25,489 nt of DNA from CAZISM01 sp964541895 (lineage in GTDB: Bacteria; Zhuqueibacterota; Zhuqueibacteria; Residuimicrobiales; Residuimicrobiaceae), in contig CAZISM010000078.1 of the NCBI GenBank assembly GCA_964541895.1, positions 1 to 25,489 of the forward strand. Reading direction: 5' to 3'. A program made the position numbers and the translations under genes. Below, piece by piece: positions 1-7,341 of the stretch (its first letter is position 1; every line of letters begins with the position of its first letter). The notes under the pieces are model-generated. The model was not told the origin of the DNA. It ran no database searches and saw nothing but the letters and a program-made list of their open reading frames with translations.

Positions 1-795
1 GGGCTGCAGCATCTCGACAAGGTGATCGACATCGACCAGTCGCCCATCGGCCGCACGCCGCGTTCCAACCCGGCCACCTACACCGGCCTGTTCACGCCGA
101 TCCGGGATCTGTACACCCATATTCCCGAGGCGAAAATCCGCGGCTATCAGCCGGGACGGTTCAGCTTTAACGTCAAGGGCGGCCGCTGTGAAGCCTGCCA
201 GGGCGACGGCATCATAAAAATCGAGATGCATTTTCTTCCCGATGTCTATGTCACCTGCGAAGTGTGCAAGGGCAAACGCTATAACCGTGAAACCCTGGAG
301 ATCAAATACAAGGGATTATCCATCGCCGACGTCCTCGACATGACCGTTTCCCAGGCGCAGGAATTTTTCGATAGCATCCCGACCATTCGCCGCAAGCTGG
401 AGACGCTGTCCGATGTGGGCTTGGGCTATATCCATCTCGGCCAGCAGGCCACCACACTGTCAGGCGGTGAAGCGCAACGAGTCAAACTGGCCACCGAGTT
501 GTCTAAAATCGGCACCGGCAGGACGGTGTATATTCTGGACGAACCCACCACCGGCCTGCATTTTGAAGATACCAAAATGCTGCTCACCGTGCTCAATCGT
601 CTTGTCGACAAAGGCAACACGGTGATCGTCATCGAACACCATCTGGATGTGATTAAAACAGCGGATTGGATTATCGATCTCGGCCCGGAAGGCGGCGAAC
701 GGGGCGGCCGCATCATTGCCAGCGGCACACCCGAGCAGGTGGCAAAGGTGAAAGAGTCTTATACCGGCCAGTTTTTAAAAAGGTCTCTGACTTGA
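1..795 (+). CDS. uvrA: UvrABC system protein A (excinuclease ATPase), C-terminal part
   Basis: Damage-recognition ATPase of nucleotide excision repair; as a dimer it loads UvrB at lesions. The reading frame is open from base 1, so the 5' part lies outside the window. About 264 residues remain of a protein that usually has about 940. Visible in order: the conserved GRTPRSNPATY stretch, a C4 zinc module (CEAC about 20 residues before CEVC), the ABC signature LSGGEAQRVKLA, Walker B with VYILDEPTTGLH, and the switch-histidine segment VIVIEHHLDV. These belong to the second nucleotide-binding domain. The protein ends shortly after the ABC domain, as is normal for UvrA. The gene faces the ceramidase-like gene, and a strong hairpin lies just after its stop codon. 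Family assignment is secure from the motifs. Confidence 0.97.
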   Translation, partial: GLQHLDKVIDIDQSPIGRTPRSNPATYTGLFTPIRDLYTHIPEAKIRGYQPGRFSFNVKGGRCEACQGDGIIKIEMHFLPDVYVTCEVCKGKRYNRETLEIKYKGLSIADVLDMTVSQAQEFFDSIPTIRRKLETLSDVGLGYIHLGQQATTLSGGEAQRVKLATELSKIGTGRTVYILDEPTTGLHFEDTKMLLTVLNRLVDKGNTVIVIEHHLDVIKTADWIIDLGPEGGERGGRIIASGTPEQVAKVKESYTGQFLKRSLT

Positions 796-808
796 CGATT
801 CATGATCC

Positions 809-843
809 GTTGGCCGCCGAAGCGAGACGCTCCGGCGGCCAAC
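809..843. terminator. Hairpin between convergent uvrA and ceramidase-like gene
   Basis: An 11-bp perfect stem (809-819 with 833-843, GTTGGCCGCCG and its complement) continues past one A/C mismatch into a further 4-bp stem with an AGA loop. It lies 13 bp after the uvrA stop and 25 bp after the end of the convergent gene. Neither side carries a clear T-tract. It may therefore act as a bidirectional mRNA 3'-end stabiliser or a Rho-assisted stop rather than a classical intrinsic terminator. Confidence 0.6.
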
Positions 844-868
844 AATTCCATCCTTTACCTTCGCACGT

Positions 869-2200
869 TCACACGCCGCTGCTCATCGCTTTGGCCATCA
901 AATGCGCCAGGTAATCACCGAAAAAGGGACCAAACCAGCTCATGGTGCGGGTTTCATAGCCGTTGATATCGTCATATCGTGACGGCACCACATAGCCGAG
1001 ATAACAGCCGTTAAAGCTGGTAATGGTGGCGATCTGCCCATGTTCAGCGGCGACGGCTTTGACCTGCATGGCCAGTTCACCGCTGAACTCTGCTGGGCTG
1101 CCGATCAGCCAAAAATCGTCCAGCCTTAAAAATGAAAGATAAGCCTCGCGGAAATGAAAGAGTTTGTGCGCCACGAGGCTATTGAGACGATAGGTTTTGT
1201 TCAGTCTGATCTGCATCGTCGGGGTCTCCAGGTGCCAGCGCGTGCAGGCGAGCGCAACGCTGTCCCGGCCCTGCGCCTTGAAGGCGTGAGCCAGCAGGCT
1301 GTCAGCTAATGCTTCCCCGATGTTCCTGGCCTTGGCAAAGCCCTGGCCCTCACCGCGGTTGCTGTGGCTGCCAAGACCGGCGGCTGCCATGATGGTCATG
1401 GCGCCGCTTTGCGCCTCAACCTTGCGCTCCAGGTAACCGGGATAGTCGGCGCTGATCAGCATGTTGTCGGCCGATAAAACCGTTGCATGCGCCGAATAGG
1501 TGGCCAGCACTGCTAACGGCTTGGCGTTGACCTGGATCGCCAGATAGTAAAGATCGTCGTCGATCGGACCCTTGTCGCCCAGCAGGCGGTTTCTGATCTG
1601 CCGCGGCGCATCGATGCAGCCGACCTGCCAGGTCGCTGCGGCCATGCGGCGCTGCGCCCGCGTAACCGCGGCCACGGTGCTGTCGACCAGCATGGCCGAA
1701 ACACGAGGATCCGCTTTGCCGGCAAACTGCTCCTCCACAAAGCCGCTTCCCCAGCCGCCGGGACCGGAGTGAGAGTGGCTAGCGGTAAAATAGAGCTGTT
1801 CCTCGGCAAGGCCCAGGCGCCGCTCGATGGACCGGGCCAGGTCAGGGTAGATCAGCAGCGCGTCGTAGCCGATGATGAAGACAGAGTGTCGGCCTGCCTG
1901 CAGGCCAAGAACGCGCACATACAGGCTGTCATGCACGCCTGTGGATGGGGCACCCTTGCGGCCGCCAAATCCGGCCAGCGGCACCCCCTGCGGCGGCGTG
2001 ATGCCGGCTCGACCCACTCCGGCCGTCAACAGGCCGCGGCGCTGGCTCAGCTTTTGCTGTACGTCGGCCAGCCCCGCGATGGTATGATGGTAATATTCGC
2101 TTTGCACAAACGGTGTTTGATCGATGGGGCGAACCAGACATAACAGCGCCACCGCGACAAGGATCAGCAGCGACACAATGATGTAAAGGGCGATCCGCAT
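869..2200 (-). CDS. Membrane-anchored neutral/alkaline ceramidase-like hydrolase
   Basis: Resembles the N-terminal catalytic domain of neutral/alkaline (non-lysosomal) ceramidases, zinc enzymes that cleave the amide of ceramide. With the ATG at 2200 the protein has 443 residues; an in-frame TTG at 2218 would add six. The ATG is preferred because AAGG lies about 9 nt upstream and the hydrophobic anchor (residues 3-23) follows at once. Motifs include the N-terminal AGVGRAGITPPQGVPLAGFG, a His motif TASHSHSGPGG (H142/H144), SAHATVLSAD (H238), SPAEFSGELA (E371) and VPSRYDDINGYE (Y409). These match the usual order of metal ligands in the family. It is shorter than classical ceramidases (about 650-700 residues) and lacks their C-terminal domain. 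The segment expected to hold the catalytic Ser reads AAAGLGSHSN rather than the usual NAGD-type motif, so the substrate is uncertain. It lies 27 bp downstream of pepT, probably in the same transcript. Confidence 0.8.
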   Translation of the reverse strand: MRIALYIIVSLLILVAVALLCLVRPIDQTPFVQSEYYHHTIAGLADVQQKLSQRRGLLTAGVGRAGITPPQGVPLAGFGGRKGAPSTGVHDSLYVRVLGLQAGRHSVFIIGYDALLIYPDLARSIERRLGLAEEQLYFTASHSHSGPGGWGSGFVEEQFAGKADPRVSAMLVDSTVAAVTRAQRRMAAATWQVGCIDAPRQIRNRLLGDKGPIDDDLYYLAIQVNAKPLAVLATYSAHATVLSADNMLISADYPGYLERKVEAQSGAMTIMAAAGLGSHSNRGEGQGFAKARNIGEALADSLLAHAFKAQGRDSVALACTRWHLETPTMQIRLNKTYRLNSLVAHKLFHFREAYLSFLRLDDFWLIGSPAEFSGELAMQVKAVAAEHGQIATITSFNGCYLGYVVPSRYDDINGYETRTMSWFGPFFGDYLAHLMAKAMSSGV

Positions 2201-2227
2201 AATGTTCAACCTTGGCAAGAGTACGTT

Positions 2228-3475
2228 CTATTCAGTCCGCGATTTTTCTTCCCATATCTGCACCAGCTTCACGATCACGCTCACAGCCTTTTGCATATCC
2301 TGCACCGATATCCACTCCTGCCGGGAATGAAAGTTGTGGCCGCCGGTAAATATGTTGGGCGTTAACAATCCCTGGTAGGACAGTTTGGAGCCATCCGTGC
2401 CGCCGCGGATCAGACTCTTTACCGGGGCGAGCCCCGCCCGCTTGACCGCCTCCAGCGCATACTCGACCACATGCGGCTCTTCGTCCAGTTTGTACTTCAT
2501 GTTGCGGTACGATTCATCCACAGTAAAAGTCATGGCGGCTTTGGGATGCTGGGCCATCACATCCTGCACCATGCTCTCCAAAAAGGTCTCTTTGTCTTTC
2601 AACCCCTCCACGGAAAAATCACGAATCAGGAATTTCAACGTCGCTTCCTCCACCGTGCCGCTGACAAGATGGGGATGGACATAGCCGTCGCGCTTCTCGG
2701 TGGTTTCTGGCGAGAGGCGGTACTTGGGCAGCCGCTCGATGATCTCGGCGGCGATTTTAATGGCATTGACCAGTTTGTTTTTCGCATAACCGGGATGGAG
2801 GTTGACGCCCTGGATGCGAATGGTGACGCTGTCGGCGCAAAAGGTTTCGTCCTCGATTTCGCCCAGCGATTCGCCGTCGATGGTGTAGGCGTAGCGGGCG
2901 CCGAACTTGCGCACATCGAAATGCTCCGTACCCCGTCCCACCTCTTCATCGGGTGTGATGGCTACGCGCACGGTCCCGTGCTTGATTTCCGGATGCTCCA
3001 GCAGATGATGCAGGGCGTCGAAAATCTCGGCGATGCCGGCTTTGTTGTCCGCTCCCAGCAGCGTGTGGCCGTCGGAGGTGATGATGTCGTTGCCGATCTG
3101 TTCAGCCAGGGCGGGATTTTCCGCGGCCTTGATGACGACGCCGGACGGCAGCGTGATATCGCCGCCCTTGTACTGTTTATGCATCAGCGGCTGTACGTTT
3201 TTGCCGGACACATCCGGCGACGTGTCCATATGCGCGATCAAGCCGATCGTGGGAACATGGTGGCTGACGTTGGCGGCCAGCGTAGCGGTGACATAGCCCC
3301 ACTCGTCCATGGCGGCATCTTTTAAACCCATGGTCTGCAACTCCTCCACCAGCACGCGGCCGAGATCCATTTGCTTCTCCGTGCTGGGATAGGTCTCTGA
3401 ATCCTCCCGCGATTGTGTATCAAAAGTGACATAGTTCAGAAAACGCTCAACACAGGTATGCTTTATCGACGGCAT
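2228..3475 (-). CDS. pepT: Peptidase T (tripeptide aminopeptidase)
   Basis: Cytoplasmic dinuclear-zinc aminopeptidase of the M20 family that removes N-terminal residues from tripeptides. The length of 415 residues fits the family (E. coli PepT has 408). Motifs: AHMDTSPDVSGKNV (H82, D84), LLGADNKAGIAE (D143), TPDEEVGRGTEHFD (E177/E178), YTIDGESLGEIE (D200), RGGTDGSKLSYQGLLTPN and GGHNFHSRQEW (H380). Together these give the five metal ligands and the catalytic Glu expected for PepT. The ATG at 3475 is preceded by an AGGAGA ribosome-binding site with suitable spacing, and no signal peptide is present. It is the first gene of a two-gene minus-strand unit with the ceramidase-like gene and is divergent from the ECF sigma operon. 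Confidence 0.96.
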   Translation of the reverse strand: MPSIKHTCVERFLNYVTFDTQSREDSETYPSTEKQMDLGRVLVEELQTMGLKDAAMDEWGYVTATLAANVSHHVPTIGLIAHMDTSPDVSGKNVQPLMHKQYKGGDITLPSGVVIKAAENPALAEQIGNDIITSDGHTLLGADNKAGIAEIFDALHHLLEHPEIKHGTVRVAITPDEEVGRGTEHFDVRKFGARYAYTIDGESLGEIEDETFCADSVTIRIQGVNLHPGYAKNKLVNAIKIAAEIIERLPKYRLSPETTEKRDGYVHPHLVSGTVEEATLKFLIRDFSVEGLKDKETFLESMVQDVMAQHPKAAMTFTVDESYRNMKYKLDEEPHVVEYALEAVKRAGLAPVKSLIRGGTDGSKLSYQGLLTPNIFTGGHNFHSRQEWISVQDMQKAVSVIVKLVQIWEEKSRTE

Positions 3476-3510
3476 GATCTTCTCCTGTTTCGTGTGGTCG
3501 TCAAATCACC

Positions 3511-3539
3511 TTGTGAAAAAGAAAATATAGCCTTACATT
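3511..3539 (+). promoter_or_regulatory. Predicted sigma70-type promoter of the lipoprotein-ECF operon
   Basis: TTGTGA (3511-3516), a 17-bp spacer, then TACATT (3534-3539). It lies about 70 bp upstream of the lipoprotein start at 3610, in the 134-bp divergent region with pepT. The same -10 hexamer and spacer occur in the promoter predicted upstream of the ABC ATPase gene. The leader also contains a 7-bp inverted repeat, CTTGCGG (3548-3554) with CCGCAAG (3570-3576). The call rests on pattern alone. Confidence 0.5.
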
Positions 3540-3609
3540 GATAGATGCTTGCGGCGGCCTGAAGGACGTCCGCAAGAGGATACAGGTAAAGTTACTAAAA
3601 AGGTTCTAT

Positions 3610-4101
3610 ATGGCAAAGAGATTTTTGCTGTGGGGGGTGATGGGGTGTGGTTTGCTGGCCTGCGGCGGACCTGCCGGCGATGGCCGCAATGACCGCGAAC
3701 CCAACGGCGGTTTTGTCCGCCTGACGCTGCAGGGCAAAGCGATGCACGACCGCTTTTTCGCCGCCCAATTTACACCGGCCGGCGATCTGTTCAAACATGA
3801 TAATCTGCAATTGTATAATTTCAACTCAGGATCGGAAAAATATCCCCAGCTCCTGATCAATCTGGAATATGCGCAACCGGAGTTGAAAAAATGGCAGGGC
3901 CTGGCGCTGCCGGCGGATATGGTGGCTTTTACGGTGAGCAGGCACAGCAAACCGTTGACGAGCGCTGGACAGGTCATGATCACCCGTGTCACGGACGAGT
4001 ATATTGACGGCACATTCTCCGGCGAGCTGCTGCAGACGGAGAGCAACAAGAGCTTTCCGATTCGCGGGGAATTCCGTGCTGCCCTTAAAATGAACATCTA
4101 G
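3610..4101 (+). CDS. Putative lipoprotein, first gene of the ECF sigma operon
   Basis: Unrecognised protein of 163 residues. It begins with a lipoprotein signal: two positive charges (K3, R4), a hydrophobic stretch and a lipobox LLAC with C18, followed by GG. The mature part is predicted to be beta-rich and contains EYIDGTFSGELLQ followed by IRGEFRAAL near the C-terminus. This pattern resembles small Bacteroidota-type lipoproteins (DUF6252-like), a weak resemblance only. The ATG at 3610 is chosen because AAAAAGG lies 7 nt upstream and because it places the lipobox correctly; a longer frame open from 3538 would put 24 extra residues before the signal. The next gene, the sigma factor, starts 30 bp after the stop, so co-transcription is likely. 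Membrane anchoring is inferred and the function is unknown. Confidence 0.75.
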   Translation: MAKRFLLWGVMGCGLLACGGPAGDGRNDREPNGGFVRLTLQGKAMHDRFFAAQFTPAGDLFKHDNLQLYNFNSGSEKYPQLLINLEYAQPELKKWQGLALPADMVAFTVSRHSKPLTSAGQVMITRVTDEYIDGTFSGELLQTESNKSFPIRGEFRAALKMNI

Positions 4102-4131
4102 CCAACCTCCCCGATCAACCCCGTGATCACC

Positions 4132-4686
4132 ATGCAGGATTCAGATCTCATCACACGGCTGCGGGCCAACGAAGCGGAAGCGCAGCGGATGCTTTACGAC
4201 GAGCACTGCCAGCCGTTGTACCGGCTGTGCTACCGGTTTCTCAACGACCCCGCCGAAGCGGAAGACGCCGTGCAGGAGGTGTTTCTGAAAGCGCTGCAAA
4301 ACCTGTCCGGTTTCAAAGGCCACTCGGCGCTGTCCACCTGGCTCTACCGCATTGCCGTCAACCATTGTTTGAACCTGCGCCGGCAAGCGAGATGGCAGCG
4401 CCTGCTTAATCTGGATTTTATCAGCGAATCCGACATGCTATCAGCCCCCACGGCTGAAAATCCGCACGCCTTGCTGGAACAGGAGGAGGAGCGGGACCTG
4501 GTCAGACAGGCGATTTCAGCTCTGCCTGAACGCCAGCAATGGGCCATTATTTTAAGTCGTTATGAAAACAAGAGTTACCAGGAAATGGCCGAGATCATGG
4601 GGTGTTCCGTATCAGCCGTGGAATCCTGTTTACATCATGCAAAGAAGGCTATGAGCCGTTATTTGGTAAAAAAATTAAAAAAATAG
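4132..4686 (+). CDS. ECF-type RNA polymerase sigma factor (sigma-24/RpoE-like)
   Basis: Alternative sigma factor expected to direct RNA polymerase to stress promoters and to be held inactive by the anti-sigma factor encoded next. It has 184 residues from the ATG at 4132; an in-frame GTG at 4123 would add three, and neither start has a good Shine-Dalgarno site. Region 2 spans about residues 22-88 and includes the signature AEAEDAVQEVFLKAL followed by STWLYRIAVNHCLNLRR. Region 4 spans about residues 128-180 with LPERQQWAIILSRYENKSYQ and the helix-turn-helix EIMGCSVSAVESCLHHAKKAM. There is no C-terminal extension. The class is certain; the ECF subgroup and target promoters cannot be told from here. 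Confidence 0.95.
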   Translation: MQDSDLITRLRANEAEAQRMLYDEHCQPLYRLCYRFLNDPAEAEDAVQEVFLKALQNLSGFKGHSALSTWLYRIAVNHCLNLRRQARWQRLLNLDFISESDMLSAPTAENPHALLEQEEERDLVRQAISALPERQQWAIILSRYENKSYQEMAEIMGCSVSAVESCLHHAKKAMSRYLVKKLKK

Positions 4687-4724
4687 TGCAAGTTATGGCC
4701 GTTTATTGTGTCCAAAGGGTAATG

Positions 4725-5180
4725 ATGAAAAGCCACCGCTACATACAATCCCGGCTGTTACTCATGCTGGAGCACGCGTTGAGTCCACAGGAGCAACAGC
4801 AGGTGCAACGGCATCTGGCACAGTGCCCGGAGTGTCGAGCGCTCCTGTCCCGGATGGAAAAGGTGTATCGGGAAAACACGGTTGAGGCCGTACCCCGAAT
4901 ATCGCCGTTCGTCTGGACCAGGTTGCAGGCCCGCCTGCAGCAGCCTGCACCTCCCTCTTTGTTTCGCTTCGGCCTGGCCCTGTTGAAACCGGCTATCGTA
5001 GTCGTTCTGCTGTTTTTGAGCCTGCTCACGGGACACTACCTTGGCTCGGTGGATCAAGCCGCCCTCGCCCCCATCAGCGACGAAGAGCTGGTGTATCGCA
5101 CCTTTGGCATGGATGCCACCGAACCGTTCGCCGGGCACACGCTGGCCGGCGCGGTTCAGGCCGTTTATGATCAACCGTGA
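4725..5180 (+). CDS. Zinc-finger anti-sigma factor, single-pass membrane protein
   Basis: Probable anti-sigma factor for the preceding ECF sigma. It has 151 residues from the ATG at 4725 (AAAGGG lies 5 nt upstream); the adjacent ATG at 4722 is nearly equivalent. The cytosolic N-terminus carries the zf-HC2/ZAS signature HLAQCPEC (H30, C34, C37) in a helical context, the usual sigma-binding module. A transmembrane segment at about residues 86-104 leads to a short periplasmic tail of about 45 residues. That tail is suited to contact with the periplasmic sensor encoded next. The stop codon overlaps the ribosome-binding site of the next gene (TGAGGA, 5178-5183), indicating translational coupling. 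Identity rests on the zinc motif, topology and gene order. Confidence 0.88.
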   Translation: MKSHRYIQSRLLLMLEHALSPQEQQQVQRHLAQCPECRALLSRMEKVYRENTVEAVPRISPFVWTRLQARLQQPAPPSLFRFGLALLKPAIVVVLLFLSLLTGHYLGSVDQAALAPISDEELVYRTFGMDATEPFAGHTLAGAVQAVYDQP

Positions 5181-5187
5181 GGATTTT

Positions 5188-5661
5188 ATGAAAAAGTGGC
5201 TGTTCATCCTGGCAATTGTTCTGACCATCATCAATGTGACGGCTCTGGCGACGTGGCTGTATCAGCGCCACGGCGTGGAGCGCACAGCCGACACCTGTCC
5301 GGCCGGCGGCAAAACCTGCGCCATGGTGTTGCACGAAAAGCTGGAGTTGACAGCGGCGCAGCTGCAGGCCCTGGAGCAGCATCAGGCGCTCTATCGTCAA
5401 TCGCTGGACGCGGTGACCAGGCAGTTGTGCGACTGCCGGACGGAGCTGAGTGAATGCCTGCTGGCTGAACCGTCTGATCCGGTGCGGTTGCAGCGCATCG
5501 TGCAGCGCATGGATTCACTGCAATCGGTGGTGCATCACAAAGTCGTCACCAACCTGATGGAACAGAAAAAACAACTGACACCGGAACAGCAGAAAAAATT
5601 TTTTACCATGATCCTGCAGCAGTGCGTCATGCAGGGTCAATCGTGCTGTTCCAACTTTTAG
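5188..5661 (+). CDS. CpxP/Spy-like periplasmic metal-sensor protein, cysteine-rich
   Basis: Protein of 157 residues with an N-terminal signal anchor (residues 4-24) and an all-helical periplasmic domain of the heavy-metal-resistance/Spy type. Two LTxxQ-type motifs are visible, LTAAQLQAL (54-62) and LTPEQQKKF (130-138), as in CpxP, Spy and CnrX-like sensors. Unusually it has eight cysteines: C37, C44, C81, C83, C90, C146, C153 and C154, including a CDC pair and a terminal CC. These suggest thiol-based metal binding or disulfide sensing. The ATG at 5188 follows a TGAGGA ribosome-binding site that includes the anti-sigma stop codon. Role inferred from context: it senses metal or envelope stress and modulates the anti-sigma factor. 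The family is fairly sure, the ligand unknown. Confidence 0.82.
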   Translation: MKKWLFILAIVLTIINVTALATWLYQRHGVERTADTCPAGGKTCAMVLHEKLELTAAQLQALEQHQALYRQSLDAVTRQLCDCRTELSECLLAEPSDPVRLQRIVQRMDSLQSVVHHKVVTNLMEQKKQLTPEQQKKFFTMILQQCVMQGQSCCSNF

Positions 5662-5684
5662 CCCTTTATTAAAGGAGAGGTATC

Positions 5685-5996
5685 ATGAGAAACAGACTCG
5701 CTATTCTGGCCGTAATTGTGTTAGCTCTGATTTTTGTCGTTTCCGTCAGCTACATGCAAGCCAAGAGCACCACCGCCACCTCCAGCACCACGATCAGCGA
5801 AGACAAACCCTGTCCCAAGGATGGCGCCAAAGGCTGCCCGGCCAAAGACGAGTGCAAGAATACAAAAGCGGAATGCAAGGATGCCAAACCCGGATGCTGT
5901 GACAAGGCCAAAGAGACCAAAAAGTCCTGCCCCGGCACGGCCTGCAAAGGCAGCGCCTGTGAAAAAGCCTGTCCCAAGCATGGCGACAAGAAATAA
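5685..5996 (+). CDS. Small exported Cys/Lys-rich protein, possible metal-binding peptide
   Basis: Unrecognised protein of 103 residues. An N-terminal hydrophobic segment (residues 5-24) acts as a signal peptide or anchor. A Ser/Thr linker follows, then about 60 residues with ten cysteines (43, 51, 57, 64, 71, 72, 82, 87, 92, 96), many lysines and no aromatic residues. Short repeated units of the CPKDGAK, CPAKDEC and CPKHGDK type are evident. Composition recalls metallothioneins, but the protein is exported and has no detectable relation to a named family. A good ribosome-binding site (AAAGGAGAGG) precedes the ATG at 5685, and an intrinsic terminator follows the stop at once. Its place behind a sigma/anti-sigma/sensor set makes it a probable effector that buffers metal or oxidant in the periplasm (inference). 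Confidence 0.75.
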   Translation: MRNRLAILAVIVLALIFVVSVSYMQAKSTTATSSTTISEDKPCPKDGAKGCPAKDECKNTKAECKDAKPGCCDKAKETKKSCPGTACKGSACEKACPKHGDKK

Positions 5997-6010
5997 AGGC
6001 AACTCTTTAC

Positions 6011-6045
6011 AGCGTGATCCCGCTCTGGCGGGATCGCGCTTTTTT
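6011..6045 (+). terminator. Intrinsic terminator of the ECF sigma operon
   Basis: A 13-bp stem (6011-6023 with 6028-6040, one G-T wobble), loop TCTG, running directly into TTTTTT (6040-6045). It lies 15 bp after the stop of the Cys-rich gene and 48 bp before folC. It is a clear end of the operon. Confidence 0.93.
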
Positions 6046-6093
6046 CCGTTAACAACACCCGCACCCTCTCGCCATTAAACCGCCACAGGATCT

Positions 6094-7341
6094 ATGAACT
6101 ATTCTGACGCCGTCCACTATCTGTTTGGTCTGGAACGCTTTGGCTGGCAGCTGGGTTTGCAGCGCATGTTCGCCATGGCGGCCGAACTCGGTGACCCGCA
6201 AAACCGCATTCGCACCATCCATGTAGCCGGAACCAACGGCAAAGGCTCGGTGTGCGCCATGATCGAATCCATTCTGCGCCAGGCCGGCCTTTGCACCGGT
6301 CTCTATACGTCACCCCATCTCCTCAGGGCCGAGGAGCGGATTCGGGTCAATGGCGCCGACCTATCCGCAGACGAATTCACCGCATTAACGGCGGAACTGC
6401 AGCCGCTGTTCGACCGTCATCAATGCACCTTTTTCGAAGCGATGACGCTGATGGCGTTTGTGCACTTTGATCGGCTTCAGGTCGATGTGGCGGTGATCGA
6501 GGTAGGGCTGGGCGGCCGGCTGGATGCCACCAACATCATAACGCCCCTGGTGTCTGCCATCACCCATATTCACTATGATCACACCGGCCATTTGGGAAAA
6601 ACACTGGCCGGCATCGCGACAGAAAAAGCGGGCATACAGAAACCCGGCGTGGCCTGCATCGTCGGCCGCATGCCGCAGGAAGCAGCCGCCGTTTGTATGC
6701 AGCACAAACACAGCCGCCCTGTGCGCGAGGCGGTGCGGATTCGCCGTCTGCACATGACCGCGCAGCGGTCGCAATTCGTGATGGAGATATCGGGGCAAGC
6801 CCCGGTTGACGTCACCCTGCCGCTGCTCGGGCCGCACCAGGTGCGCAACAGCTGTGTAGCGGCTGCGGTGGTGCAACAGAGCGGACTCGTCAGCCTGAAA
6901 GACATTCAGGCGGGATTAGCGGCAGTACACTGGCCGGGCCGGTTTCAGGTGCTGCAGCAGCAGCCCCTGATCATCGCCGATGTCGCGCACAACGTTTCCG
7001 GTTTTCGTCAATTGAGCTGGATGTGGGATCACCTGATGCCGGAGCGGGATCTGGTTATGGTGCTGGGGATACTCAAGGACAAGGATTACCGTAATATGGT
7101 CGCGTGCCTGCCCAGGCGCTGTCATACGGTGATCACGGCCACGCCTGAATCGAATCGTGGGCTGGCGGCCGGGGAGCTGGCGCAGCATGTCCGCCACAGC
7201 CGCGTCGAAAGCGCTTCCAGCGTGGCTGCCGCTCTGCAGCGGGCGGCCACACTGATCGGCCCGCAAACCGCCATCTGCGTGGCCGGCTCGCATCTCGTTG
7301 TCGCCGAAGCGGTCTCTGCAATAAAAGTCTTGACAAAATAG
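6094..7341 (+). CDS. folC: Folylpolyglutamate synthase / dihydrofolate synthase
   Basis: Mur-ligase-type cytoplasmic enzyme that adds glutamate to dihydropteroate and/or tetrahydrofolates using ATP. The 415 residues fit the family. The P-loop HVAGTNGKGSV (43-53) is followed by TSPHLL, ERIRVNG, the VIEVGLGGRLDATN segment, a metal-site region HYDHTGHLG, EKAGIQKPG, and a C-terminal ligase motif DVAHNVSGF. The last replaces the more common DGAHNP but keeps Asp, His and Asn. The ATG at 6094 has a modest AGGA upstream. The gene stands between the ECF-operon terminator and the ABC ATPase gene; no convincing promoter was found in the 48-bp gap. The end of the coding region contains the promoter predicted for the next gene. 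Confidence 0.95.
   Translation: MNYSDAVHYLFGLERFGWQLGLQRMFAMAAELGDPQNRIRTIHVAGTNGKGSVCAMIESILRQAGLCTGLYTSPHLLRAEERIRVNGADLSADEFTALTAELQPLFDRHQCTFFEAMTLMAFVHFDRLQVDVAVIEVGLGGRLDATNIITPLVSAITHIHYDHTGHLGKTLAGIATEKAGIQKPGVACIVGRMPQEAAAVCMQHKHSRPVREAVRIRRLHMTAQRSQFVMEISGQAPVDVTLPLLGPHQVRNSCVAAAVVQQSGLVSLKDIQAGLAAVHWPGRFQVLQQQPLIIADVAHNVSGFRQLSWMWDHLMPERDLVMVLGILKDKDYRNMVACLPRRCHTVITATPESNRGLAAGELAQHVRHSRVESASSVAAALQRAATLIGPQTAICVAGSHLVVAEAVSAIKVLTK

Noticed and set aside
2471..3325. Plus-strand open frame of 284 codons opposite pepT
   Set aside because: Antisense shadow; Gly/Asp/Val-rich product without a recognisable domain, while PepT motifs are complete on the minus strand.
3538..3609. Longer N-terminus for the lipoprotein
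   Set aside because: It would bury the lipobox signal 24 residues inside the protein, and it overlaps the predicted promoter's -10 element; ATG 3610 has a good ribosome-binding site.
4602..4724. Upstream start for the anti-sigma gene inside the sigma gene
   Set aside because: The extra 40 residues are out-of-frame sigma coding sequence; AAAGGG sits just before ATG 4722/4725.
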